The notes under the pieces are model-generated. The model was not told the origin of the DNA. It ran no database searches and saw only the letters and a list, made by a program, of their open reading frames with translations. A DNA stretch of 64,000 nucleotides from Monodelphis domestica (lineage: Eukaryota > Chordata > Mammalia > Didelphimorphia > Didelphidae), in NCBI RefSeq assembly GCF_027887165.1, contig NC_077235.1, positions 4,429,818 through 4,493,817 of the forward strand, read 5' to 3'. The translations under genes were made by a program, and so were the position numbers. Positions 13,401 through 25,600 of the stretch are shown piece after piece. Position 1 is the first letter of the stretch. The number at the start of each line of letters is the position of its first letter.

Positions 13401-16400
13401 TCCTCTCCTCTTGATCTGTCCTTTCATCTCCCCTATCTCTCCTTCTAACCCATCTCTCTTCTGCTTTCTTGCTGTTTCCTTTCATCTTGCCTTCTCTTCC
13501 TTTCCCTGCTCATCTTTTCTCCCTTTTCCCCATCTGTTCTCTCCCTCCAGCTTTATCTCTCTTTACTTTTTAAGCTCACCTTTCCTGTTTCTACTCTCAT
13601 TTCCATTGCTCTCTTTCTTAGCTTTCATCTCCCCTATCTTTCCCCCTTTTCTCTCCTTTCTATGTCTTCCTTCTTTCTCCTGTCCTCTTCTGTCTCTCTC
13701 TGTTCTCTACCTTCATCTCCCCAACTCTTCCATTCACTCTCTTCTTTACATCCCCCATCTCCCCTCTATTTCTCTGTTCTCTATAATATCCCCTTTCATC
13801 TCTCCCATCTTTCCCTTTTTCTATCTCTCCTCTTCTATTCAATTTGCTTTCTCTTCTCCATTCTATATATTCCCTTCTTTCTCTATCTTTTCATCTATCT
13901 CTCCCATCTGCCATCTCTTCTCTTTTCTATATCTACTCTCCTGTATCTAGCTCTCTATGTTCTTAGCCTTCACCTTCCCTATCCCATCTGCCTTCAATTC
14001 TTCTAAGGTTTTCTCCTCCATTCATTTCTTTCTGACCTCTCCATTCACTTTCTCTTTGCCTTCCACTTCTCCTTTCTATATCCCCTCTGTCCTCTCCTTT
14101 CATCTCCCCTTCTTGCAGCTTGCCTTTATTATTTCTCCCATCCATATACTCTTCTCTTTTCCATATCTTCTCTCCTCTTTTCTCCTTATCCCTCCTGCTA
14201 TCTGTCACTCTTTCTGTCTGTGTCCTCTCCTTTCACCTCCCCTTATTTATCTATTCTGGCCTTTCTCTGGTATCTTACATTATCTCTCCCTCTCCACTTG
14301 TAATTCTCCTCTCCTTTCCTTTCCTCTCTCTCCTCTTCTGCTCTTTTCTCCCTTCATCTCCCCTCTCATATTCACTATCACTTCTCTCCTTTTCTCTTCT
14401 GTCCTCTACCCTTCTCTCATCTGCTTTATCTCTCCTCCCTTATCTTCTGTCTCTCTCTGTTCTCTTTTCAACTCACCTATCTCTCCTTTTTTCAGTCTAC
14501 TTCCTTCATCTCCCCCATTTGCTATCTCTCTCATTTCCCTTCCTACTCTGTTCCCCCTTTCAATCCTTCTCAGTGCTCTCCTTTCATTTGACCAATCTCT
14601 CTCCTTCATCTAGCTCTCTGTGTGTTCTCTCTCTTCAGTTCCCTATCTCTCCCACTTCCCTCACCATTATCTATATCTGCTCTTCTCTTCCAAATGTCCA
14701 TTCCTTTCTTCTCCCAGTCACTCTCTTCTTTCCCTCTATCTAGCTCTCTCTGTTCTCTCCCTTCTTCTCCACCTTCTATCTCTCCTCTTCTGTCTCTTCC
14801 CCCAATCTCCCTTTCCATTCTCTACTTATGCTTTTCTTTCACTCTGCCCTCTCTCCTCTCCTCTCCTCTATTACTCCCCATTTTTAAAATATTCTGTCTT
14901 CTTTCATCCTCCCGTTTCACCTCTATGAACTTTAATCTCACCTTCCCTCTCTTTTCTTCCTTTTATCTCTCCTCTGTTCTCCACTTCTTTTCTCAATCTT
15001 CTGTCCTGGCTCTTCCACCCCCCTTCCCTCCCCATTATCTCTATCTGTTCATTTCTCTCACTCTGTCCTCTCTCTCTCCCCCATTTATTCTCTCTTCTAT
15101 CTTCTCCTTTCAAGTCAAGTCTTATCCTTCCTCTTTTCTCTCATTTCCCCATCTCACCTCTATTTTTCTGTTCTTTAATTTCTCCCATTCACTCTTTCCT
15201 CTTTTTTATATCTTTTCTCCTTTCGTTTCCCTTCTCTTCCCCCTACTTTTCATCTCAAATATCTCTCCTGTTCTGTTCTCAACCTTCTCCTTTCTTGCCC
15301 TTCATCTCCCCTCCTTCCTTTTCTATCCCATTCACTTTCTTCACTTTATCATCTCCCCTTGTCTAACATTCTCTCCTCTTTCTTCTCTCCTTCCAACTCA
15401 CCTCCTCTATCGCTCCCTCTAACCGTTGTTTCTTCTGCTATCTCCACGTTTCCTTTCATCTTGCCTTCTCTTCCTTTCCCTGCTCATCTTTTCTCCTTTT
15501 CCCCATCTGTTCTCTCCCTCCGGCTTTATCTCTCTTTACTTTTTAATCTCACCTTTCCTGTTTCTACTCTCATTTCCATTGCTCTCTCCATTCTGCCTTC
15601 TTTCTATCTCCTGTCCTCTTCTGTCTCTCTCTGTTCTCTACCTTCATCTCCCCAACTCTTCCATTCACTCTCTTCTTTACTTCCCCCACCTCACCTCTAT
15701 TTCTCTCTTCTCTATAATATCCCCTTTCATCTCTCCCATCTTTCCCTTTTTCTATCTCTCCTCTTCTTGTCTATTCAATTTGCTTTCTCTTCTCCATTCT
15801 ATATATTCCCTTCTTCCTCTCTCTTTTCATCTATGTCTCCCATCTGTGATCCCTTCTCTTTTCTATATCTTCTCTCCTGTATCTAGCTCTCTATGTTCTT
15901 ACCCATAACCTTCCCTATCTCATCTGCCTTCAATTCTTCTATGGTTCTCTCCCCCATTCTCTTCTTTCTGTCCTCTCCATTCACTTTCTCTATGCCTCCC
16001 ACTTCTCTTTTCGATATCGCCTCTGTCTTCTCCTTTCATCTCCCCTTCTTGCAAATTGCCTTCATGATTTCTCCCATCCATAGGCTCTTCTCTTTTCTCC
16101 TTTTCCCTCCTGCTATCTGTCACTCTTTCTGTCTGTGTCCTCTCCTTTCCCCTCCCCTTATTTATCTCTTCTGTCCTTTCTCTGGTATCTCACTTCCTCT
16201 ATCTCTCTTGTCTCCTCCATTATCTCTCTGACTCCACTTCTAATTCTCCTCTCCTTTCCTTTCCTCTCTCTCCTCTTCTGCTCTTTTCTCCCTTCATCTC
16301 CCCTCTCCTGTTTACTATCACTTCTCTCCTTTTCTCTTCTGTCCTCTCCCCTTATCTCCTCTGCTTTATCTCTGTAGTCTAATCTCACCTCCCCTATCTC

Positions 16401-17719
16401 TCCTCCCTTTTCTTCTGTCTCTCTCTGTTCTTTTTTTCAGTCTACTCCCTTCATCTCCCCCATTTGCTATCTCTCTCTTTTCCCCTCCCACTCTGTTCCC
16501 CTTTCAGTCCTTCTCAGTGCTCTCCTTTCATCTGACCCATCTCTCCCCTTCATCTAGCTCTCTGTGTATTCACCCTCTTCAGTTCCCTATCTCTGCCACT
16601 TGCCTCTCAATTATCTATATCTGCTTTTCTCTTCCCTCCTCTTCCAACTCTGTCCATTCCTTTCTTCTCCCAGTTACTCTCTTCTTTCCCTCTATCTAGC
16701 TCTCTCTGTTCTCTCCCTTCTTGTCCCTCATTCACTTTCTTCTCTACCTTCTATCTCTCCTCTTCTATCTCTTCCCCCCTTCCCTTTCCATTCTCTACTC
16801 TCTCCTCTATTACTCCCCATTTTTAAAATATTCTGTCTTCTTTCATCCCCCCGTTTCACCTCTACTTTATTCCTCTATGATCTTTAATCTCACCTTCCCT
16901 CTCTGTTTCTCCTTTGATCTCTCCTCTCTTCTCCACTTCTTTTCTCAATCTTCTGTCCTGGCTCTTCCCCCCCCCCCCACCCCCTGCCCTCTCCATTATC
17001 TCTATCTGTTCATTTCTCTCACTCTGTCCTCTCTCTCTCCCCCATTTACTCTCTCTTCCATCTTCTCCTTTCAAGTCACCTCTTATCCTTCCTCTTCTCT
17101 CTCAGTCTCACCTCTATTTTTCTGTTCTTTAATTTCTCCCATTCACTCTTTCCTCTTTTTTATATCTTTTCTCCTTTCGTTTCCCTTCTCTTCCCCCTAC
17201 TTTTCATCTCAAATATCTCTCCTGTTCTGTTCTCAACCTTCTCCTTCCCTATCTCTCCTTTCTTGCCCTTCATCTCCCCTCCTTCCTTTTCTATCCCATC
17301 CACTCTCTTCACTTTCTCTCCTTCCAGCTCACCTCCTCTCTTCTTGATCTGTCCTTTCGTCTCCCCTATCTCTCCCTCTAACCCTTCTGACTTCTGCTTT
17401 CTCCATTTTTCCTTTCGTCTTGCCTTCTCTTCCTTTCCCTGCTCATCTTTTCTCCCTTTTCCCCCATCTGCTCTCTCCCTCCAGCTTTATCTCTATTTTT
17501 TAATCTCACCTTACCTGTTTCTACTCTCCTTTCCATGTCTGCTTTCTATCTCTTGTTCTCTTCTGTCTCTCTCTGTTCTCTACTTCCCCCATCTCCCCTC
17601 TATTTCTCTGTTCTCAATAATATCTCCCTTCTTCTCTCCCATCTTTCCCTTTTTCTATCTCTCCTCTTCTTGTCTATTCAATTTGCTTTCTCTTCTACAT
17701 TCTATATCTTCTCTCCTGT
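10448..17719 (+). repeat. Standard 7,272-bp higher-order unit (B, C, D, A)
   Basis: Four monomers of 1,562, 1,935, 1,936 and 1,839 bp between successive anchors. Stretches compared by eye look essentially identical to the corresponding parts of the neighbouring units, while the four monomers within the unit are clearly diverged from one another. That pattern (high identity between units, low identity within) defines a higher-order satellite repeat. Confidence 0.9.
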
Positions 17720-20700
17720 ATCTAGCTCTCTATGTTCTTAGCCTTCACCTTCCCTATCTCATCTGCCTTGCAATTCTTCTATGGTTCTCTCCTCCTTCCA
17801 CTTCTCTTTCCTATATCGCTTCTCACTTCTCCTTTCATCTCCCTTCCTTGCATCTTGCCTTCGTGATTTCTCGCATTCATACTCTCTTCTCTTTTCCATA
17901 TCTTTTCCCCTCTCTCCTATCTGTCACTCTTTCTGTCATCTCACTTCTTCTATCCCATTCACTCCTCTATCTCGTCTCCTCCATTAGCTCTCTCTCCACT
18001 TCTAATTCTCCTCTCCTTTCCTTTCTTCTCCACTTCACTATTTTGCTTCTGCTTTCCTATCCTCTCTGTCCTCTTCTGCTCTTACCTCCCCTCTCCTGTT
18101 CACTATCACTCCTCTCCTCCCTTCTCTGCTTTATCTCTGTAGTCTAATCTCTCCTCCCTTTTCTTCTGTCTCTCTCTGTTTTCTTTTCATCTCACCTATC
18201 TCTCCTTTTTTCAGTCTACTTCCTTATTCTCCCCCATTTGCGATCTCTCTCTTTTCCCCTTTCAATCCTCAGTACTCTCCTTTCATCTGACCCATCTCTC
18301 CCCTTCATCTAGCTCTCAGAGTGTTCTCTCTCTTCAGCTCCCTATCTCTCCCACTTCCCTATCCATTATCTATATCTGCTTTTCTCTTCCCTTCTCTTCC
18401 AACTCTGTCCATTCCTTCCTTCTCCCATTCAGTATCTTCTTTCCCTCTAGCTCTCTCTGTTCTCTCCCACCTTCCCTTTCCATTCTCTACATATGCTTTT
18501 CTTTCACTCTGTCCTCTCCGCTCCTCTCCTCTATTACTCCCCATTTTTCTAATATTCTGTCTTCTTTCATCCCTCTGTTTAAAGATCATAGAGGAATAAA
18601 GTAGAGGTTAATCTCACCTTTCTTCTCTTTTTCTCCTTTTATCTCTCACTCTGTCCTCTCTCTCTCTCCATTTCCTCTCTCTTCTATCTTCTCCTTTCAA
18701 GTCACCTCTTATCCTTCCTCTTTTCTCTCATTTCCCCATTCTTTAATTTCTTCCATTCAATCTTTCCTCTTTTCTCCCTTCTTTTCTCTTCTCCTCCCTC
18801 TCCTTCCAACTCACCTCCTCTCTTCTTGATCTGTCCTTTCATCTCCCCTATCGCTCCCTCTAACCCTTCTGCCTTCTGCTTTCTCCATGTTCCCTTTCAT
18901 CTTGCCTTCTCTTCCTTTCCCTGCTCATCTTTTCTCCCTTTTCCTCATCTGTTCTCTCCCTCCAGCTTTATCTCTATTTTTTTAATCTCACCTTACCAAT
19001 TTCTAACTCTCCTTTCCATTGCTCTCTTTCTTAGCTTTCATCTCCCCTATCTTTCCCCCTGTTCTCTCCTTTCTATGTCTTCCTTCTTTCTCCTGACCTC
19101 TTCTGTCTCTCTGTTCTCTCCCATTCACTCTGTTCTTTACTTCCCCCAACTCACCTCTATTTCTCTGTTCTCTATAATATCCCCTTTCATCTCTCCCATC
19201 TTTCCCTTTTTCTATCTCTCCTCTTCTTTTCTATTCAATTTGCTTTCTCTTCTCCATTCTATATATTCCCTTCTTTCTCTCTCTTTTCATCTATCTCTCC
19301 CATCTGCCATCTCTTCCCTTTTCTATATCTTCTCTCCTGTATCTAGCTCTCTATGTTCTTAGCCTTCACATTCCCTATCTCATCTGCCTTCAATTCTTCT
19401 ATGGTTCTCTCGTCCTTCCACTTCTCTTTTCTATAGCGCCTCTCACTTCTCCTTTCATCTCCCCTTCTTGCAGCTTGCCTTTGTTATTTCTCCCATCCAT
19501 ACACTCTTCTCATTTCCCCTCTCTCCTCTTTTCTCCTTTTCCCTCCTGCTATCTGTCACTCTTTCTGTCTGTGTCCTCTCCTTTCCCCTCCCCTTATTTA
19601 TCTCTTCTGGCCTTTCTCTGTTATCTCACTTCTTCTATCCCATTCACTCCTCTATCTCTCGTCTCCTCCATTATCTCTCTCTCTCTCCTCTCCTTTCCCT
19701 TCTTCTCCCCTTCACTATTTTGCTTCTGTTTTCCTATCCTCTCTCTACTCTGATACTCTTTTCCCCCTTCATCTCCCCTCTCCTGTTCACTATCACTCCT
19801 CTCCTCCCTTCTCTGCTTTATCTCTGTAGTCTAATCTCTCCTCCCTTTTCTTCTGTCTCTCTCTGTTTTCTTTTCATCTCACCTATCTCTCCTTTTTTCA
19901 GTCTACTTCCTTCATCTCCCCCATTTGCTATCTCTCTCTTTTCCCTTCCCACTCTGTTCCCCTTTCAATCCTTCTCAGTGCTCTCCTTTCATCTCACCAA
20001 TCTCTCTCCTTCATCTACCTATCTCTCCCACTTCCCTCTCCATTATCTATATCTGGTTTTCCCTTCCCTTCTCTTCCAACTCTGTCCATTCATTTCTTCT
20101 CCCATTCACTCTCTTCTTTCCCTCTATCTAGCTCTCTCCGTTCTCTCCCTTCTTCTCCCCCATTCACTTTTTTCACTACCTTCTATCTCTCCTCGTCTGT
20201 CTCTTCCCCCCTTCCCTTTCCATTCTCTACTTATGCTTTTCTTTCACTCTGTCCACTCTCCTCTATTACTCCCCATTTTTCTAATATTCTGTCTTCTTTC
20301 ATCCCCCCGTTTCACCTCTACTTTATTCCTCTATGATTTTTAATCTCACCTTCCCTCTCTGTTTCTCCTTTGATCTCTCCTCTGTACTCCACTTCTTTTC
20401 TCAATCTTCTCTCCTGGCTCTTCCCCCCCTTCCCTCTCCATTATCTCTATCTTTTCATTTCTCTCACCCTGTCCTCTCTCTCTCTTCTCCTTCTCACCTC
20501 TATTTTTCTGTTCTTTAATTTCTCCCATTCACTCTTTCCTCTTTTTTATATCTTTTCTCCATTCTTTTTTCTTCTCTTCCCTCTCCTTTCATCTCAAATA
20601 TCTCTCCCATTCTGTTCTCAACCTTCTCCTTCCCTATCTCTCCTTTCTTGCCCTTCATCTCCCCTCCTTCCTTTTCTATCCCATTCACTCTCTTCACTTT

Positions 20701-21756
20701 ATCTCTCCTTGTCCACCTTTCTCTCCTCTTTTTTCTCTCCTTCCACCTCGCCTCCTCTCCTCTTGATCTGTCCTTTCATCTACCTTTCTCTCCTCTTTCT
20801 TCTCTCCTTCCACCTCGCCTCCTCTCCTCTTGATCTGTCCTTTCATCTACCCTATCTCTCCCTCTAACCCTTCTCTCTTCTGCTTTGTCTTTGTATTCTT
20901 TCATCTTATCTTTTCTGTTTACTACTTTGTTACTACTTTCCTATTATGTGCCCTCTACTGTATTTTTTCTTCTTCCTGTCTCTCCCCACTTCGCTTGTAA
21001 CTCTCCTCTCCTTTCATGTGACCTATCTTTCCTTTTTTCACTTCCATCTATCCTCTCATTTTATCTCCCTTCTTTTTTCCCTATTCCCTTTTGCTCTCTT
21101 TCCTCTTTTCCCCCCTTCTCTATCTCTCCCATTCACTATCACCTCTCTCCTCCATTTTCTTCTATATCTGTTTTCCTTTCATCTCACATATCTTTTTCTT
21201 CTCCCCTTCTCTCTTCTGCTTTCTCTCTGGTCCCCAGTGTCTTGCCTTCTCTTCCTTTCCCTGCTCACCTTTTCTCCCTTTATCACTTCTGACATTGCTC
21301 CTTTTCCCATCTGTTCTCTCCCTCCAGCTTTATCTCTCTTTACTCTTTAATCTCACCTTTCCTATTTCTACTCTTCTTTCCATTGCTCTCTCTCTCCCTT
21401 CAAATCTCCTCTCTTCTGTCTCTGTCTTATCTTTCATCTCCCCTATCTTTCCCCCTTTTCTCTCCTTTCTATGTCTTCTTTCTTTCTCCTGTCCTCTTTT
21501 GTCTCTCTCTGTTCTCTACCTTCATCTCCCCAACTCTTCCATTCACTCTCTTCTTTACTTCCCCCACCTCACCTCTATTTCTCTCTTCTCTATAATATCC
21601 CCTTTCATCTCTCCCATCTTTCCCTTTTTCTATCTCTCCTCTTCTTGTCTATTCAATTTGCTTTCTCTTCTCCATTCTATATATTCCCTTCTTTCTCTCA
21701 TTTCATCTATCTCTCCCATCTGCCATCCCTTTTCTTTTCTATATCTTCTCTCCTGT
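17720..21756 (+). repeat. Right-edge higher-order unit, increasingly degenerate
   Basis: The B-type monomer (17,720-19,340, 1,621 bp) still matches the preceding units but carries an insertion of about 59 bp near 18,660 and a deletion of about 23 bp near 19,505. From about 20,550 the match to C/D monomers becomes patchy, and the last anchor spacing is 2,416 bp, so a full monomer order can no longer be recognised. Edge degeneration of this kind is usual in satellite arrays, where exchange no longer homogenises terminal copies. Confidence 0.8.
20715..20848 (+). repeat. 67-bp tandem duplication within the satellite edge
   Basis: A 67-bp block beginning acctttctctcctctt is present twice in direct succession, at 20,715 and 20,782, with one or two substitutions. 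It includes the motif cttgatctgtcctttcat. It is a small local duplication in the degenerate part of the array. Confidence 0.8.
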
Positions 21757-22930
21757 ATCTAGCTCTATATGTTGTTACCCCTCACCATCCCTATATCATC
21801 TGCCTTCAATTCTTCTATGCTTCTCTCCTCTCTCTCCTCTCCTTTCATCTTGCCTTCGTTCTTTCTCCCATTCACATTCTCTTCACATTTCCATATCTTT
21901 TCTCCTTTTTTCTCCTGCTATCTGTCACTCTTTCTGTCTTTGTCCTCTCCTTTTCCCTCCCGTTATTTATCTCTCCTGTCTCCTCCATTATCTCTCTCTC
22001 TCTCTCTCCACTTCTAATTCTCCTCTCCTTTCCTTTCTTCTCCCCTTCACTATTTTGCTTCTGCTTTCCTATCCTCCCTCTCATCTTCTGTTCTTTTCTT
22101 CCTTCATCTCCCCTCTACTGTTCACTATCACTTCTCTTCTGTCCTCTCCCCTGCTTTGTCTACTCCCTTCTCTGCTTTATCTCTGTACTCTAATCTTACC
22201 TTCCCTATCTCTGTCCCTCTCCTCTGGGACACTTCTCCCCTTTTATATCATTCCTCGCCTTTCATCTCTCACCTTCTCTGTCATTGTTTTCTCCTCTATC
22301 TGCTCCTTTCAACTCCCCATTTCCATGCTCTATCTTTCTTCTTTTTCCACTTTCAGCTCCCTTTTTCTCTCCATTTTTTTCTTCCCTACCCTCACCTTTT
22401 ATGTCCTCTAGTCTCTGTCCTCTCCTTTCATGATCTCTTCTTTCCTCTAAATATTTCTGTTCTGTCACTTCTTTTCCATCTGTTCTCTATAGCTCTCCCT
22501 GTACATTCCTTTCATTTTCCCTGTGTCTTCCCTTCTCTATCTCTCCTTTACTATGTTGTTCTGTCTTCAGTCCTGTACCACTTTCTCGCCCTTTATCTCT
22601 GCTTTGTTACCTCTTCTTCTCTTTTCCCCTTTAAATCTTCTTCGTCCTATTCCTTCCCAGCCTCCTCACCTATACTTCCTCTTGCCTCTTATATCCCTTC
22701 CCTCTCCCATCTCTCTCCTCCTTTTATCTCTAACTCTTTCTTCCATCTATCTCTTCTCTATTTGCCCTCTTCCCCATTTCCACTCCTTTATCTCCTCTAT
22801 CAAACTCTCCAATCTTTTTTCCATTTCCCTCTTCCTTTTGTCTCCACTCCTTTCACCTCTCCATCTTTTTCTTTCCCTTTTTCTGCTCTCTCTCTCTCTC
22901 CCCCTCTTCAACTCTTTCTATCTGTGTAGA
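21757..22930 (+). repeat. Degenerate right margin of the polypyrimidine array
   Basis: After the last recognisable anchor the sequence stays pyrimidine-rich, but matches to any monomer fade after about 22,200. A and G become more frequent, and at about 22,930 (tctgtgtagagaagaattg) the bias ends abruptly. No gene is seen. Confidence 0.75.
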
Positions 22931-23600
22931 GAAGAATTGTACCTTATGTGGGCTTTAGGTGTCCCAGGAGTCCAACCATTCTACCACCTCAGAGTGAGTC
23001 AAAGTCATCCCATTCTGACCTGAAATTGTTGTTGTGTTCTTTTGCACTTTTAGGAGAGGCTTATCCACCAGTTGGTTCCAATGGTTTCATGTCAAAGATT
23101 AGACACCAAACTGAAAGTAAATAAATTAATTGGCACCTCAAAATCTGCTCCCCAGAACAATACATTCAGACAGCCAATTATTAGATATGGCATTTATACC
23201 ATTCCAGATTGACTGATAGTAAACAGACAATAATCAGCATTCTACTACAACTTAGTATAGAACAGTATTATATAAACCTACAGCAGGGTATCAACCAAGG
23301 GAGAACAGAGAGAAGTATTTGTAATAGGGATAGGATTGATGATTAGACTAAGAAAATTCTGTACTCAAGGGCAAAAAACCAAATACATTTACAATTTTGA
23401 AGGCAATCTTTTTAGAAAGAATGGTAAGATCTTGTTCAAGGACAGCATGGAATGTTTACAACAGTGGGTGAAACCATTTGCTTTACTATGGCCTTGCACA
23501 GGGTTTCACTAATCTTAAACTACCTGGTAGTATGGGCAATATACTAGTCTATCAAGCTGTCACAAAATAATTAGGATCCTATTTTTCTCCAAGGGTACAT
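22931..23600. other. Mixed-composition sequence, no gene recognised
   Basis: About 670 bp between the satellite edge and the first L2-like unit. It is AT-leaning, has no long reading frame and shows no repeat that I can name. It could be an old transposon remnant. Confidence 0.5.
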
Positions 23601-24400
23601 TTTGCCCACCCTTATGAACCACAACCTTGGGGAAGGTTTCAATCGTCTCTCCTAGGGAATACTACAAGAACTTTCTAATGAATCTCTCTGCCTCAAGTTA
23701 TTCCTCATTCCAGTCCACTCTCCACTCATCTTCCAAAGAGATCTTTCTAAACATCTCTCTGACAATGCCAGCACCTCACCCCTACACAGCCACCACTGGA
23801 ACGCTAATGGCTCCCTGCTACCTAAAAGAGCAAATAGAAATTACTCAGTTTGAGTACCAATTCTCTTTGAAATCTATCCACTTCTTACCTTTCCAATGTT
23901 CTGACTTTCATTGCTCTATTGACTCTTTGCACCAACAGTACTGGCCTCCTTGGGGCTCCATCACCAGGTTCCACAATTTCAATGGCATTCACCCTGGACT
24001 AGTCTTGAACTGTTCTCCCTCTCTATGTCCACATCCTGGATTTTCTGGTTTATTTCAAGTCTCAACAAAAATACTAACTTCTGGAAGTAGTCTCCTTGCC
24101 CCCTTCAATCCTGGTACCTTCCCCTCTCAAATTAGGTCCTACTGCTCCATTTACTCTGTACACATATAATTTATGGACAAACAGCTCTTTGCATGTGGTC
24201 CCTTCTTCCCCACCCCTCCAATTAGAAGGTCTTTGTCCTGCATTGTATCCTCATAGTTTATCACACTGTCATCTCTAGGAAGTAGCCTTTACCTGACTCC
24301 TCAGTACTCACACCTTTCCTTCTCTGATTACATTCCATTTACCTTGTGGATATGCTGTTAATACATAGCTCCTGGTTTTCCCCTTCTTTTTATTCCCAAT
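23601..24400 (+). mobile_element. L2-type LINE 3'-end fragment
   Basis: The sequence follows the typical L2 3' region: a 'ccactctccactcatcttcc' style segment, then 'gctaatggctccctgctacc', 'actggcctccttggggctc', and 'caagtctcaacaaaaatact'. These phrases recur in the same order in several neighbouring units. It is non-coding, and apparent open frames here are incidental. L2 assignment is from recall of the family consensus. Confidence 0.65.
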
Positions 24401-25600
24401 ATTGTCAGTTGATAAGAATTAACAGAATAAGTGTTTCCTGACTTCCTGAATACAGTTCTTTGTTACTCTCTGAGACAACATTATCCTCCCAGCAAAGCAT
24501 TTGCAACTGTTTCTTCAGTCTAACTCCACAGATAGAGAGGATGTATTGTGACAATAGATGCTATCTTCTCAATGTATCTAGTTTCTTCCTTGGTCACATC
24601 TCTCAGACACATCCCCTTCTCCCCACTCCCACAAACACCACCCTCATACAAACTCATATTACCTCTCTTCTGGACAACAGCAATAGGCTTCTGCTTATTC
24701 TCCCTAACTCCAATCACTCCTCAGTTATCTCTCTAAACCTCAAGTTTGATCTTGTCAAGCCCCTGCTGATTCCCTAATAACTAAAAATCCATTGTCAGAA
24801 CCTCTTTGGGGCTATTCATGCTGTCTCTCCTCAACTAGGGTCCTTTATGCCTTTCCATTCTGCTGACAATTGACACTGACCCATGAAGACTGTAAACCAG
24901 CAATTCTAGTCTCCTTGCTGTTCTTCACAAAGGATATTCCATCTCCAGACTACATTGTCTATGGTTTTCTCCTTGGTCAAATCCTGTTCTCTTCTCTCTC
25001 CCCAGGTCTGTGTCCTAGCATTCCTAGATTGCAACAAGTCTGAACCCATCCAGGACAACTCCAAGAGAGTCATAAGAGGCTATCTACCACCACTGAAGCA
25101 ACTGAATCTGAATACAGATGGAAGCATGCCATTCTTCACTTTATTCCCTCCATGAATTTTTCTCTAGTATAAATAATGTGTCTTCATTCACAACATGACA
25201 ACACGTGTACAACCTATATCCTATTGCCTGCTATCTTGGGGAGGGATGGGAGAAAGGGAAAGAACATGGATCACAAACTGTCAGAAAACAATTATTAAAA
25301 ATTGTATCAACACATAAAAAATAGATTTTAAATAAAAATAAGTTTTAAAGTCTCAACTAAAATACTATCAGAATCAGCCTTTCTTTTACCATCCCTGCAA
25401 ATGCTATTGCCATTCCCTCTCAGATTACCATCCTTTTACCCTTTATATATAGGGTCTACAGTTGCTTCCATGTTGTCCACCTCCAGTTAGACTATGAGCT
25501 TTCCAAGGGCAAGGATTCTTCTTGCACTTTTCTTTCCATAATATTTAACACCAGGAAGAATTTATTGAATAAATATTCCTTAATTTGACCACAAAAACAA
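24401..25600 (+). mobile_element. L2-type 3'-end unit, split by an L1-like 3' end
   Basis: It opens with 'ctctgagacaacattatcct', continues with the 'cttcttccttggtcacatc' and 'ctcttctggacaacagcaat' segments found in the other units, and ends with the L2-like tail 'tttattgaataaatattcc' near 25,560. The unit is interrupted at about 25,035-25,345 by another retroelement end. The same phrases recur near 26,640, 27,320, 35,915 and 36,690. Confidence 0.62.
25035..25345 (+). mobile_element. L1-like retroelement 3' end inserted in the L2 unit
   Basis: It contains the marsupial L1-type 3' signature 'cattcacaacatgacaac', then a 'ttggggagggatggga' segment and an A-rich tail. The surrounding L2 text breaks at 'aagtct' before it and resumes at 'aagtctcaactaaaatact' after it, so it is an insertion. 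The piece at 46,880-47,150 is of the same type. Confidence 0.55.

Larger units (their letters stand above)
1..22930 (+). repeat. Polypyrimidine satellite array with higher-order structure
   Basis: The + strand is almost entirely C and T for about 22.9 kb, with scattered A and few G. Short motifs such as tctcctttcatctccc recur throughout. A shared anchor (atctagctctctatg or a close variant) occurs at 1559, 3104, 4755, 6673, 8609, 10448, 12010, 13945, 15881, 17720, 19341 and 21757, which defines diverged monomers of about 1.55-1.94 kb. The spacing pattern 1562-1935-1936-1839 repeats, giving a 7,272-bp higher-order unit. The left end is cut by the window; the right end is near 22,930, where ordinary mixed sequence begins. 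I see no genuine gene inside. The long open frames on both strands are low-complexity (Ser/Leu/Pro/Phe on +, Arg/Glu/Gly/Lys on -) and result from the base bias. I do not recognise the family. Confidence 0.93.

Noticed and set aside
356..22929. Dozens of long open frames on both strands within the polypyrimidine array (up to 294 codons).
   Set aside because: Composition is limited to Ser/Leu/Pro/Phe/Ile or Arg/Glu/Gly/Lys. Frames repeat with the satellite period and exist because stop codons need purines that are rare on this strand. No domain, no codon signature.
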